Source: Nocardioides sp.
GTDB taxonomy: Bacteria; Actinomycetota; Actinomycetes; Propionibacteriales; Nocardioidaceae
Direction: 5' to 3'
Length of the DNA: 34,335 nucleotides
Assembly: GCF_029937575.1 (NCBI RefSeq)
Contig: NZ_JAPYPS010000039.1
Coordinates: 1-34,335 of the forward strand
Shown here: positions 1 through 7,928 of the stretch, piece by piece
Layout: the number at the start of each line of letters is the position of its first letter
Numbering within the stretch: the first letter of the stretch is position 1
The notes under the pieces: model-generated
Seen by the model: the letters and a program-made list of their open reading frames with translations, nothing else
Told to the model about the DNA's origin: nothing
Database searches by the model: none
Made by a program: the position numbers and the translations under genes

Positions 1-202
1 CCATCATGACGAGCCCCGACAGCACCACCGGAGGACTTCTGCATCGGATGCGACCAACGGCCGCGTGCTACGTCTATTAGAACACATTCTCGATACTGTC
101 GCAAGCCTTCACGCCGTGCAATCGCGGCGGAAGGACGCACCTGAACGTGTCGAACGACGAGCGGCGGGTGCAGGCCACGCGGGGCGAATGCCAGCCAAGC
201 AT
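1..202. other. Left-edge stretch with no confident gene
   Basis: GC is visibly lower than in most of the window. One plus-strand frame is open from the window edge (base 2) to a TAA at 221-223, about 73 codons. Its translation is rich in Arg, His and Ala and I recognise no motif in it. It could be the 3' end of a gene lying to the left, or chance. I do not call it as a gene. Confidence 0.3.
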
Positions 203-232
203 GAGTTAACCTTATCGCGGTAACATTAACTC
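203..232 (+). promoter_or_regulatory. Inverted repeat and probable promoter of the fic gene
   Basis: A perfect 7-bp inverted repeat (GAGTTAA at 203-209, TTAACTC at 226-232) ends 8 nt before the GTG start of the Fic gene. TTAAC also occurs as a direct repeat (206-210 and 226-230). The inner TAACAT at 221-226 is a plausible -10 box, which would give a very short leader. The Fic protein ends in a winged helix, so self-repression through this repeat is a reasonable inference; nothing here proves it. Confidence 0.45.
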
Positions 233-240
233 TAGAGCAG

Positions 241-1440
241 GTGGACTCAACCGTGGCTCACTGGGAGCGAGTACATGTCCCACCCGATTTCACAGGCCTG
301 ACGCGTGCCGATCGACAGGGTGGTAGCTATCTCCGCTACCACCCGGACCGGCTTCTAGCAGTATCAAACGCTCTGGACGGTGAGGTCCTTGAGTATGCCG
401 CTGAGGTCTCCACCGCCCTGGCACGCCTCGGAGAGCGACTTCGTTCCAACCCGCTTCCGATCCTGTACTCGACGATGATCCGCTCGGAGTCCATCTCCTC
501 GTCATGGATCGAAGGCATCCGTGAGAACCCTCGAGCCATTGCCATAGCGCAGCTTGGCGACGCGACCGCGTCGCACAACGCCTCCTCGGTGATCCGCAAT
601 GTGGATGCGATGAAGGAAGCGATCGAACTCCTCGGCGGGGGCGCTTGGAGCCATGACCACGTGCGAGAGATACACCACGATCTCCTGCCCTGGCATCGAC
701 CGGGATACCGAACTGAGCAGGTGTGGATCGGCGGCCGCAACAAGTTCAGCGCCGACTACGCGGGCCCGCCGCACGAGTTGGTGGATCCTCTCATGGACGA
801 CCTTCTGAACTACGTCAACACGGCGGGTGACCTCCCGGTGGTGCAAGCTGCAATTGTCCACGCGCAGTTTGAGACCATCCACCCTTTCGAGGATGGAAAC
901 GGTCGTGTCGGAAGAGCGCTCTTCCACGGCATCCTGAAGCGTGCTGGGCTGGTGGACGGTGGCGTGATCCCACTGTCCACGGTGCTCCGCAGCGATCTCG
1001 GCGGGTACGTCGAAGCGCTGACGAAGTACCGCTACGACGGTGACGACCGGAGCTCCGCACTGGACGTCTACATGGCTCGGTTCCTCGACTATGTGAGTGC
1101 TGCGGCATCAGCAGCTGAGGCATTCCGACTGGCTGCCATCGACATCCACCAACGCTGGAAGCAGTCGGCATCAGGGTTCCGGTCGGACTCATCCATCCAT
1201 CGCGCAGTCGATCTCGTGGTCGAGTACCCCGTCGTATCGGCCAGGTTCCTGGCCGACAATCTCGGCGTCTCCTCCGTCTCGGCACAAAAACTGGTCAAGC
1301 AACTCGAAGCCATCGGGATCGTCCGAGCCGCCTCCGGAAAGTATCGAAAGTCCGCACTGTTCCAAGCCGACGACATCCTTGAGCTTCTCGAGCACGGCGC
1401 CGAGGGGATCCAAGCGAAGCGGGGCGACCTTCGCCCGTAG
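241..1440 (+). CDS. Fic family protein with C-terminal winged helix
   Basis: A 399-residue Fic protein. Fic enzymes usually transfer AMP from ATP to a hydroxyl side chain of a target protein. The core motif HPFEDGNGRVGR is intact at residues 214-225, including the catalytic His214, the Mg-binding Asp and the phosphate-binding Arg. Upstream, S87-x-x-x-E91-G92 matches the inhibitory helix motif (S/T)xxxE(G/N), so activity is probably auto-inhibited by a class II type helix. The region before it resembles the Fic N-terminal domain. Residues about 318-385 look like a winged helix-turn-helix. The GTG start sits just after an inverted repeat, which may be its operator. Third codon positions are only moderately GC-rich, unlike the genes downstream, which suggests horizontal acquisition. 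No antitoxin partner ORF is seen beside it. The family is firm; target and role are unknown. Confidence 0.9.
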   Translation: MDSTVAHWERVHVPPDFTGLTRADRQGGSYLRYHPDRLLAVSNALDGEVLEYAAEVSTALARLGERLRSNPLPILYSTMIRSESISSSWIEGIRENPRAIAIAQLGDATASHNASSVIRNVDAMKEAIELLGGGAWSHDHVREIHHDLLPWHRPGYRTEQVWIGGRNKFSADYAGPPHELVDPLMDDLLNYVNTAGDLPVVQAAIVHAQFETIHPFEDGNGRVGRALFHGILKRAGLVDGGVIPLSTVLRSDLGGYVEALTKYRYDGDDRSSALDVYMARFLDYVSAAASAAEAFRLAAIDIHQRWKQSASGFRSDSSIHRAVDLVVEYPVVSARFLADNLGVSSVSAQKLVKQLEAIGIVRAASGKYRKSALFQADDILELLEHGAEGIQAKRGDLRP

Positions 1441-1472
1441 GCGGCGGACTGCCCTACCTCTATCGCCGGCGA

Positions 1473-1492
1473 GCGCGGGCGCAATCCCGCGC
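1473..1492 (+). terminator. Hairpin downstream of fic
   Basis: GCGCGGG and CCCGCGC form a perfect 7-bp stem around a 6-nt loop, 32 nt after the fic stop codon. There is no T-tract, which is common for terminators in high-GC actinobacteria. Confidence 0.4.
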
Positions 1493-1535
1493 GTAGTGAC
1501 TTCTATGCGCCGACGCGCCTCGGCGCCCACAGGAT

Positions 1536-1715
1536 GAGGGCGCGATCGCGGCGGTGAGCGCGCTGCGCGACGAGCTGTGCATGCCCGACGGCAGGGTCCT
1601 CGACCTGATGTCGTCCTGGGTGTCGCACCTGTCCAGGAAGCCGGCCGACGGGCCGCTCGTCCTCGTCGAGCCATTCCCGGTCACCGTCGTGCCCCGACGG
1701 CTGGTCGGGCGCTGA
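1536..1715 (+). pseudogene. 3' remnant of an unrecognised resident gene
   Basis: About 60 codons open in one frame, ending at TGA 1713-1715. An in-frame GTG lies at 1554, but no Shine-Dalgarno sequence is evident, and the frame is closed just upstream (TGA around 1498). Third positions are almost all G or C, the codon signature of the resident genes and unlike the Fic gene next door. The peptide ends in EPFPVTVVPRRLVGR. I do not recognise the family. The simplest reading is that the low-GC fic segment replaced the 5' part of a resident gene and left this tail. A short intact gene starting at the GTG is also possible. Confidence 0.35.
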
Positions 1716-1758
1716 CCCACACGTCCATCCGATCGGCGACCACGAGCGAATCACTGCC

Positions 1759-2613
1759 GTGATCGCACGCCGTACTCTGCTCGGACTGCCCGCCGTCGGC
1801 CTGGCGGGCCTCGCCCTCGGTGCGTGCTCGTCACCGACCGACCAGGAGGCCTCCGTGACCACCGACGACAACGCCGACGGTCCGGCTGGAGCGGGACGGC
1901 TGGCCTATGGGCCCGACCCCAGCCAGTTCGGCGAGCTCCACCTCCCCGAGGGTGCGCCGCGCGGCGTCGTGGTGGTGATCCACGGCGGCTTCTGGCTCAG
2001 CCAGTACGACTACACCCTCGGCACCCCGCTGGCCGCGAGCCTGGCTGCCGCGGGCTGGGCGGCGTGGAACCTCGAGTACCGCCGGGTCGGCAACGGCGGC
2101 GGTGACCCCACCACGTTCGACGACGTGGCCGCCGGCATCGACAAGCTCGCGGACCTCGACCTGGACACCTCCACCGTCGTCACCCTCGGTCACTCCGCCG
2201 GGGGGCACCTGGCTGCCTGGGCAGGCTCGCGCGGGCGCTTCCCGCAGTGGGAGGGCGGTGTCGCCGTCACGCACGTCATCTCCCAGGCCGGCGTGCTCGA
2301 CCTCGTCACCGGTGACTCCGAAGGTCTCGGCGGCGGTGCGGTGGCCACCTTCCTCGGGCACGAGCCCGGACCGGACGACGCGCCGCTCGACCCGCAGCAG
2401 CAGGTGCCGCTCGAGCAGCCGTTGTGGTGCGTCCACGGTACCGACGACGGCAACGTCCCGATCAGCCAGTCCGAGCGGTACGTCGCAGCCGCCACCGCCG
2501 ACGGGGCGAGCGCGGAGCTGGTCACCATCGAGGGCGGTGACCACTTCACGTTGATCGACGCGGGCTCCGAGGCCTGGGCGCGGACGCTGGGAATCCTGGA
2601 CACGATCGGCTGA
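1759..2613 (+). CDS. Lipoprotein alpha/beta hydrolase (esterase-like)
   Basis: A 284-residue secreted hydrolase. The N-terminus has a twin-arginine-like start (RRTLLG), a hydrophobic stretch and a lipobox ending LGAC at Cys23, so it is probably lipid-anchored outside the cell. The fold shows an HGG oxyanion motif (75-77), a nucleophile elbow G-H-S-A-G with Ser146, an acid at Asp229 or Asp230 in HGTDDGNVP, and His262 in GGDHF. This pattern fits the esterase, BD-FAE and kynurenine-formamidase group of alpha/beta hydrolases. The substrate cannot be read from sequence. GTG was chosen as start because it directly precedes the signal peptide; no strong ribosome site is visible. Confidence 0.8.
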   Translation: MIARRTLLGLPAVGLAGLALGACSSPTDQEASVTTDDNADGPAGAGRLAYGPDPSQFGELHLPEGAPRGVVVVIHGGFWLSQYDYTLGTPLAASLAAAGWAAWNLEYRRVGNGGGDPTTFDDVAAGIDKLADLDLDTSTVVTLGHSAGGHLAAWAGSRGRFPQWEGGVAVTHVISQAGVLDLVTGDSEGLGGGAVATFLGHEPGPDDAPLDPQQQVPLEQPLWCVHGTDDGNVPISQSERYVAAATADGASAELVTIEGGDHFTLIDAGSEAWARTLGILDTIG

Positions 2614-2670
2614 GCGACGGGGGACGATCGGCGATCACGCGTCGGGCAGCGACGAGACCCTCTGCCAGGT

Positions 2671-2701
2671 GTCCCGGGACGGCTCCGGGGTCAGGGACCC
2701 C
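2671..2701 (+). terminator. Possible terminator between hydrolase and WYL regulator
   Basis: A 10-bp palindrome (GTCCCGGGAC, 2671-2680) is followed by a 6-bp stem GGGGTC/GACCCC with a 3-nt loop (2687-2701). It lies about 60 nt past the hydrolase stop. There is no T-tract, so the call is weak. Confidence 0.3.
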
Positions 2702-2791
2702 ACGGTGCGCCGCCCCGCTCGCCGAGGACGAGGCAGGCGGCCACCGCCGGCCAACAAGCCATTGCGGCCAGATCCTGACCCCAATGAGTCC

Positions 2792-2797
2792 TACTCT
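2792..2797 (+). promoter_or_regulatory. -10 box TACTCT for a leaderless transcript
   Basis: TACTCT fits TANNNT and ends 6 nt before the ATG at 2804, so transcription would start at or next to the A of the start codon. This supports that start over the longer open frame reaching back to 2669. No good -35 is seen. Confidence 0.45.
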
Positions 2798-2803
2798 GGG
2801 CGG

Positions 2804-3766
2804 ATGTCGACCAGTGCCCGGATGCTCAGCCTGCTCTCGCTGCTGCAGACCCACCGCTTCTGGCCCGGCGACGAGCTCGCCACGCGACTCGAGGTCAGCC
2901 CGCGCACGCTGCGTCGCGACATCGAACGCCTGCGCGACCTCGGGTACGCCGTCGACGCGGCACGAGGGGTGGCCGGCGGCTACCAGCTGCGCGCGGGTGG
3001 CACCCTCCCGCCGCTCGTCCTGGAGGACGACGAGGCGGTCGCGATCGCGGTCGGCCTGCGCAGCGCCGCCGCCGGCTCCGTCGGCGGGATGGCCGAGACC
3101 TCGGTGATCGCCCTGACCAAGGTGACCGGGCTGATGCCACCGAGGCTCCGGCGCCGGATCGATGCGCTGGCGTCGCAGACCGACGCCGCGCGTCCCTGGG
3201 GAGGCGGCCCCACGGTCGACGCCCGGGTCCTGACCACCCTGGCCCAGGCCTGCCGTGACGACGAGCTGCTGCACTTCGGCTACACGACCCGGGGCGCCGC
3301 CGACTCCGACGCGGTCGTCCGTCGCGTCGAGCCGCACCGCCTGGTGTCCCTCGGTCGCCGCTGGTACCTGGTCGGCTTCGACCGCGACCGCGACGACTGG
3401 CGCTCGTTCCGCGTCGACCGGATGAGCGAGCCCGCGTCGACCGGTCGACGCTTCCTGCCGCGTGACCTGCCTGCCACGGACGCCCTGACGTTCGTCCAGT
3501 CGGGCATCCGACGGATGCCGCAGCGCTACGACGTCCGGGTCATCGTCGACGCCCCGGTCGACGACGTACGCCGCGCCGTGGGCATCTGGGGAGAGGTCGA
3601 GCCGCTGCCGGACGGCGCGGGGTGCCGGTTGTCGATGAACGTCGACGACCTGCGCTGGCCGGTGATGGTGCTGGCCCAGGTCGAGGGCGCGATCACCGTC
3701 GAGTCGCCGCCCGAGCTGCGCGACGCGCTACGGCGTACGGCGCAGCGCTTCGCCTCGGCCACCTGA
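2804..3766 (+). CDS. WYL-domain (YafY-type) transcriptional regulator
   Basis: A 320-residue regulator. Residues 1-65 form a DeoR-type helix-turn-helix (recognition helix near SPRTLRRDIERLRDLGY). A WYL domain lies at about 155-215 and contains the family signature RWYLVGFD. A WCX-like C-terminal extension follows. WYL domains bind small ligands or nucleic acid; the ligand here is unknown. The ATG at 2804 starts the HTH cleanly and has a -10 box 6 nt upstream. It converges with the SCO6745-family gene (32-nt gap). Homologues usually control a neighbouring gene, but no specific target is evident. Confidence 0.85.
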   Translation: MSTSARMLSLLSLLQTHRFWPGDELATRLEVSPRTLRRDIERLRDLGYAVDAARGVAGGYQLRAGGTLPPLVLEDDEAVAIAVGLRSAAAGSVGGMAETSVIALTKVTGLMPPRLRRRIDALASQTDAARPWGGGPTVDARVLTTLAQACRDDELLHFGYTTRGAADSDAVVRRVEPHRLVSLGRRWYLVGFDRDRDDWRSFRVDRMSEPASTGRRFLPRDLPATDALTFVQSGIRRMPQRYDVRVIVDAPVDDVRRAVGIWGEVEPLPDGAGCRLSMNVDDLRWPVMVLAQVEGAITVESPPELRDALRRTAQRFASAT

Positions 3767-3798
3767 GCCCGGCCCCCGCCCGGGACGACCGGCAACCC

Positions 3799-4650
3799 TC
3801 AGGCGAAGACGCCCTCCGGGAAGATCCCGCCGGCGAGCATGCCCTTGACCATCGGCATCCCGACCTCCTTGAGCCGCTTGGTCCCGTCCTCGCCGATGAC
3901 GTCCCAGGGGGCGGCGGCCATCTCGTCGGTGGCCGCCTCGATGGAGGTGCGCAGCGCCTCGCCGTCGGCGGTGAGGGTCCCCGCCTCGGCGTCGAGCAGC
4001 CCCCGCTCGTCGAGCGACGCGGACGCCGCCGCCCACTCCTCCGGCGACCAGGCCCGGGTGAGCTGGGCGGCGCCGACGGTGAAGCCGGTCCCGGTCGCGG
4101 TGTGCGAGACCAGCGCCTCGATCCCGGTGAGCCCGGCCGAGAGCAGTGCCGCGATGTGCCCGTCGCCGCGGTACTCCCGCAGCAACGTCAGGCCGTGCCA
4201 CAGCGCGAGGTGCGGGACCTCGGGCCAGTCGAGGTCGGCGTGGGCGGCGTACAGCGGACGCCCCGCGGGGTCGCACGCGCCGACGGCTCCGCGCAGCAGC
4301 TCGGCTGCCTCGGCGATGCCCGGGTCGGTCAGCGCCTCGTCGCCCAGGAGGCGCCGGTACGCCGCGTCGACGCCGCGCACCCGGGCCGCGTACGCGTCCT
4401 CGGGGGAGGCCGCCTCCCAGCAGGCCGGGACCAGCTTGGCGACCAGGGCCGGGTTGAACACGAAGAACGTCGCCGCCACGGGACCCGCGCCGACACGGCC
4501 CATCGGCGCCGAGCGACCGGCGAAGTAGGTGCCGCGACCCTTGCGGATCCCGAGGTCGACCAGCTCGGCCTCCACCTCGGGGGCGAAGTAGCACATCGCG
4601 TGCAGGGTCTCGAGCTGGCGGGCGGCGCGGCCGGAGTCATGTGGGTCCAT
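3799..4650 (-). CDS. SCO6745 family protein
   Basis: A 283-residue actinobacterial protein of the SCO6745 family, recognised from its N-terminal block (ARQLETLHAMCYFAPE), the Ala-rich helical middle and the C-terminal PWDVIGEDG region. No signal peptide or membrane segment is visible. The C-terminal half resembles a winged-helix (MarR-like) fold. Biochemical function is not established as far as I know. It is divergent from the sterol-carrier family gene, and both have -10 boxes 6 nt before their starts in the 46-bp gap, so the pair may be co-regulated. An alternative start at 4640 is less likely for that reason. Confidence 0.75.
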   Translation of the reverse strand: MDPHDSGRAARQLETLHAMCYFAPEVEAELVDLGIRKGRGTYFAGRSAPMGRVGAGPVAATFFVFNPALVAKLVPACWEAASPEDAYAARVRGVDAAYRRLLGDEALTDPGIAEAAELLRGAVGACDPAGRPLYAAHADLDWPEVPHLALWHGLTLLREYRGDGHIAALLSAGLTGIEALVSHTATGTGFTVGAAQLTRAWSPEEWAAASASLDERGLLDAEAGTLTADGEALRTSIEAATDEMAAAPWDVIGEDGTKRLKEVGMPMVKGMLAGGIFPEGVFA

Positions 4651-4656
4651 GGTCCC

Positions 4657-4690
4657 TGTCTACACGTCCGGTCGCGGTCCGGCGTAGCCT
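4657..4690. promoter_or_regulatory. Divergent pair of leaderless -10 boxes
   Basis: On the minus strand TAGACA (4662-4657) ends 6 nt before the ATG at 4650. On the plus strand TAGCCT (4685-4690) ends 6 nt before the GTG at 4697. Both resemble TANNNT and would give transcripts beginning at the start codon. Only 22 bp separates the two boxes, so the polymerases would compete. Confidence 0.4.
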
Positions 4691-4696
4691 CACCCG

Positions 4697-5071
4697 GTGC
4701 CTGCCCGTCTCCGCATCGCCCCTGCCGCGGACGTCTCGGCCGCCCTCGGTCGGGTCGCGGACGACGGCGACGCGGCCGACCGGGCCGACCTCCGCCTCCT
4801 GGTCAAGCACTTCCTCGCAGTGCTCGAGTCCCGCGCGCCGGGCGCCTCGGTCGAGGTGCGCGTGCCGCCGTACGCCGCCGTGCAGGTCATCGCCGGGGTG
4901 CGGCACACCCGCGGCACGCCGCCCGCGGTGGTCGAGCTGGACGCGGTGACGTGGGTGGGCCTCGCGACCGGCGAGCTGACCTGGGCCCAGGCACTCGCGA
5001 GCGGCCGGGTCAGCGCCAGCGGCGAGCGCACCGACCTGACGACGTACCTCCCGCTGCACCAGCCGGGATAG
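4697..5071 (+). CDS. Sterol carrier family protein
   Basis: A 124-residue protein matching the actinobacterial sterol carrier family (SCP2 or MDMPI C-terminal fold). The central VEVRVPPYAAVQVI strand and the C-terminal VTWVGLATGELTWAQAL helix followed by GRVSASGERTDL are characteristic. The fold usually gives a hydrophobic ligand pocket; the ligand in this group is unknown. No signal peptide. The GTG start is supported by a -10 box 6 nt upstream. In related genomes such genes are often found near purF, which here lies about 6 kb downstream. A repeat-family hairpin follows its stop codon by 5 nt. Confidence 0.75.
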   Translation: MPARLRIAPAADVSAALGRVADDGDAADRADLRLLVKHFLAVLESRAPGASVEVRVPPYAAVQVIAGVRHTRGTPPAVVELDAVTWVGLATGELTWAQALASGRVSASGERTDLTTYLPLHQPG

Positions 5072-5076
5072 TCGCT

Positions 5077-5119
5077 GACGAAGTGGCCCCGCACACGGCC
5101 TGCGCGGGGCCACGTCGTC
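5077..5119 (+). repeat. Terminator-like hairpin, repeat family copy 1
   Basis: A 16-position stem (one mismatch, A5082 against G5114) with an 11-nt loop: left arm GACGAAGTGGCCCCGC, right arm GCGGGGCCACGTCGTC. It begins 5 nt after the sterol-carrier stop codon. The left flank CTGACGAAGTGGCCCC is identical over 16 nt to the hairpin at 28256-28300, after icmF. Likely a mobile or dispersed palindrome used as a terminator. Confidence 0.75.
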
Positions 5120-5157
5120 CCCTGGTGACCCCGGCAGGCGCCCTGTCGCCCACCGGA

Positions 5158-5163
5158 TAGGTT
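5158..5163 (+). promoter_or_regulatory. -10 box TAGGTT of the dipeptidase gene
   Basis: TAGGTT fits TANNNT and ends 7 nt before the ATG at 5171, predicting a leaderless mRNA. It supports the ATG over the earlier in-frame start at 5162. Confidence 0.4.
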
Positions 5164-5170
5164 GCGAGAC

Positions 5171-6532
5171 ATGAGTGCGAAGACGAGCGACGACATCCGC
5201 AGCACGGTGGCCGACCTCCTGCCGGGCATCCGCCGTGACCTCGAGGACCTGGTCCGGATCGAGTCCGTCAGTGCCGACCCGGCGCGCGCCTCCGAGGTGC
5301 AGCGCAGTGCCGAGGCCGTCGCCGAGCTCCTCCGGGCCGAGAAGTTCGCCAGCGTCGACATCGTCAGCGCCGACGGCGGGGCGCCTGCCGTGATCGCGCA
5401 CAAGCCCGGCCCCGAGGGCGCCCCCACCGTGCTGCTCTACGCACACCACGACGTCCAGCCGGAGAACGACCACGCCGACTGGGACTCCGCGCCCTTCGAG
5501 CCCACCGAGCGCGACTCCTCGAGCGGACGTCGCCTCTTCGCCCGCGGTGCCGCCGACGACAAGGCCGGCATCGCCGCCCACCTCGGTGCGCTGCGGGTCT
5601 TCGGCGACGACCTCCCGGTCAACGTCACGATGTTCATCGAGGGCGAGGAGGAGGTCGGTTCCGAGACGCTCCCGGCGTTGCTGAAGGAGCACCAGGAGGC
5701 GCTGCGCGCCGACGTCATCGTGATCGCCGACTCCGGCAACTGGGACATCGGCGTGCCGGCGCTGACCACGAGCCTGCGCGGCCTGGTCCGCGTCGACGTC
5801 GAGGTGCGCACCCTGACCCACGCGGTGCACTCGGGCATGTGGGGTGGTCTCGTCCCGGACGCGCTGATGGCGCTGAGTCGCCTGATCGCCACGCTGCACG
5901 ACGACGAGGGCAACGTCGCCGTCGAGGGACTGCACAGCGGACCCGCCGCCGACGTCGTCTACCCCGAGGAGCGGCTGCGCGCCGAGTCCGGGGCCCGTGC
6001 GGAGACACACTGGATCGGCAGCGGCTCAGTGGTCGAGCGTCTGTGGACCAAGCCGTCCCTGAGCATCACCGGCCTCGACGCCCCCAAGGTCGAGGGAGCC
6101 TCCAACACCCTCGTCCCTGCGGCCCGGGCGCGGATCAGCATGCGGATCGCCCCTGGCGACACCACCGCGAGCGCCGAGGCAGCGCTGCACCGGCACCTCG
6201 AGGCCCACGTCCCATGGGGCGCGCAGCTGACCGCCACCACCACCGACACCGGCGAGGCCACCCAGATCGAGGCCGACGGACCGGCGTACGACGCGGCCCG
6301 CGCCGCCTTCGCCGAGGCCTGGGACGGGACGGAGCCGGTCGACATGGGCGTGGGTGGGTCGATCCCCTTCATCGCGGAGTTCCTGGAGGCCTTCCCCGAG
6401 GCCAGCGTGCTGGTCACCGGCGTCGAGGACCCCGACACCCGGGCCCACGGTGCCAACGAGGGGCTCCACCTGGGGGAGTTCACCAAGGTCGTGCTCGCGG
6501 AGTCGTTCCTGCTGCGCAACCTCGGCGCCTGA
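5171..6532 (+). CDS. M20 family dipeptidase
   Basis: A 453-residue cytoplasmic metallopeptidase of the M20 (carboxypeptidase G2/PepV-CNDP) family. These enzymes cleave dipeptides with two zinc ions. Visible parts: H92-x-D94 in AHHDVQP, a metal-bridging Asp in RGAADDKAG (129-130), the catalytic Glu and metal Glu in IEGEEEVGS (157-164), an Asp at about 187 (ADSGN), a lid dimerisation domain from about 200 (RGLVRVDVEV, then HAVHSG), and the last ligand His in HGANEGLHLGEF near the C-terminus. Length is normal. No signal peptide. The PucR-type gene starts 32 nt downstream on the same strand, so co-transcription is likely. Confidence 0.88.
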   Translation: MSAKTSDDIRSTVADLLPGIRRDLEDLVRIESVSADPARASEVQRSAEAVAELLRAEKFASVDIVSADGGAPAVIAHKPGPEGAPTVLLYAHHDVQPENDHADWDSAPFEPTERDSSSGRRLFARGAADDKAGIAAHLGALRVFGDDLPVNVTMFIEGEEEVGSETLPALLKEHQEALRADVIVIADSGNWDIGVPALTTSLRGLVRVDVEVRTLTHAVHSGMWGGLVPDALMALSRLIATLHDDEGNVAVEGLHSGPAADVVYPEERLRAESGARAETHWIGSGSVVERLWTKPSLSITGLDAPKVEGASNTLVPAARARISMRIAPGDTTASAEAALHRHLEAHVPWGAQLTATTTDTGEATQIEADGPAYDAARAAFAEAWDGTEPVDMGVGGSIPFIAEFLEAFPEASVLVTGVEDPDTRAHGANEGLHLGEFTKVVLAESFLLRNLGA

Positions 6533-6564
6533 CCGCCGGCCGTGTCGCCCCGCCGAGCCACCAC

Positions 6565-7758
6565 GTGACCACCGTCCACGACGCGACGCTCGCGTTCCTC
6601 GACCAGCACCGGGCCGCGCGGGTCGACGCGATCACCGACCGGCTGGTCGAGACGATCGTCAGCGTCAACGCCAACTACGCCGCCAGCTCGACCGTCACGC
6701 ACGACGACCTGCGGCGCTCCTGCCACGACAACATCGACCGCGTGCTCGAGATCCTGCGCGCTGCCGTGGCCCAGGAGGGGCTGCCGGACGAGGACGACCC
6801 GGTCTACGGCGCTGCTCGGGAGACCGGCCGTCGCCGCGCCGAGCAGGGACTGCCCCTCGACGACGTGCTGCGCTCCTACCGGATGGGCGGCCGACTCATC
6901 TGGGACGACCTGGTCGAGGTGGGCGACACCGCGCTCGACGCACTGGCCGTGCGCGAGATCGGCACCCGGCTGTGGGAGGTCGTCGACGCGACGTCCGCCC
7001 AGGTCGCCACCGCCTACCACCACCAGGAGCTCACCCTCGTCCGGGCCGACGAGCAGCAGCGCGCCGAGCTCTGGGAGGGCGTCCTCGGAGGGCGAGCCCG
7101 CGAGCCCGGGTTCGCGCGCGAGGCCGCGCTGCTCCTGGACCTCCCCGCCGACGCGGACCTGCTCGTCGTCGTGGCCACCGAGCTCCGGCTGCGCTTGGCG
7201 GAGCAGGCCCTGGGCCTGCACGCCACCGCCTGGGTACGCCGTACGGCTGACGTGGTGGGGCTGGTCGCGCTGCGCGACGACTCGCCCGCTGAGGCGCTGC
7301 ATGCACTGGAGCGGCTCAGCTCCGAGACCGACGGCGCGCTCGGGGTCTCCTCGGTGGTCCCCGGCCTCAGCGGCGTCGAGCACGGCTACGTCCAGGCCTC
7401 GTTGGCGTTGCGGGCCCAGGGCAAGGGGGTGGGACTGGCCCGGTTCGACGACCGGCTGCCGGAGGCGCTGCTGCTCGGTTCGCCGGAGGTGGCCTCGCGC
7501 CTGGTCGAGCGGTGGCTCGGCCCGGTGCTCGCCCTGGTGCCGGGGGAGTCGCGGGCGCTCATCGACACCCTGGGCGCCTGGGTGGCCAGCGGTGGCTCGG
7601 CGACCCGCACGGCCGCCGTCGTCCACTGTCACCGCAACACCGTCGCCAACCGGTTGCACCGGTTCACCGAGGTCACCGGCCACCGGCTGAGCGACGACGC
7701 CGTTCCGGTCGACCTCGACCTGGCCCTGCGCGCCTGGCGCCTGCGTCTCGCGCGCTGA
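6565..7758 (+). CDS. PucR-type helix-turn-helix regulator
   Basis: A 397-residue regulator. The N-terminal half (about 10-150) resembles the RsbRD-type N-terminal domain found in many actinobacterial PucR proteins. A degenerate GGDEF-like middle follows, and residues about 335-392 are the PucR C-terminal HTH (VHCHRNTVANRLHRFTEVTG). PucR proteins regulate purine catabolism in Bacillus, but this broad family controls many pathways. It lies between a dipeptidase and a molybdenum hydroxylase; PucR-xanthine dehydrogenase linkage is known, so control of the downstream hydroxylase is plausible. The GTG at 6565 is the best start in frame; the open frame extends far upstream only because it overlaps the dipeptidase gene. 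Confidence 0.8.
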   Translation: MTTVHDATLAFLDQHRAARVDAITDRLVETIVSVNANYAASSTVTHDDLRRSCHDNIDRVLEILRAAVAQEGLPDEDDPVYGAARETGRRRAEQGLPLDDVLRSYRMGGRLIWDDLVEVGDTALDALAVREIGTRLWEVVDATSAQVATAYHHQELTLVRADEQQRAELWEGVLGGRAREPGFAREAALLLDLPADADLLVVVATELRLRLAEQALGLHATAWVRRTADVVGLVALRDDSPAEALHALERLSSETDGALGVSSVVPGLSGVEHGYVQASLALRAQGKGVGLARFDDRLPEALLLGSPEVASRLVERWLGPVLALVPGESRALIDTLGAWVASGGSATRTAAVVHCHRNTVANRLHRFTEVTGHRLSDDAVPVDLDLALRAWRLRLAR

Positions 7759-7928
7759 GGGTCGTCGACTCGTCAGGACTGACGCCTGTGCGGATTGCAC
7801 ACTCTTCGCTCGATGACGGTGAGCACCGAGCGCATGGTGCAACTTTGTGATGGGTGACACAGTGGCAGGAGTCTGCGCACCGACGCCGGGGTCCACTCCG
7901 GGGCGTGGACGGATCGTGGGGTGTCGAG
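7759..7928 (+). promoter_or_regulatory. Leader region of the molybdenum hydroxylase operon
   Basis: A 170-nt gap. A short hairpin (CGTCA/TGACG, about 7769-7782) may end the pucR transcript. Further on, TTGCAC (near 7793) and GTGCAA (7837-7842) form a widely spaced 6-bp inverted repeat, a possible operator. No convincing -10/-35 pair was found. Confidence 0.25.

Noticed and set aside
5959..7896. Minus-strand frame of about 645 codons across the dipeptidase and PucR genes
   Set aside because: Spans two well-supported plus-strand genes and shows no domain of its own.
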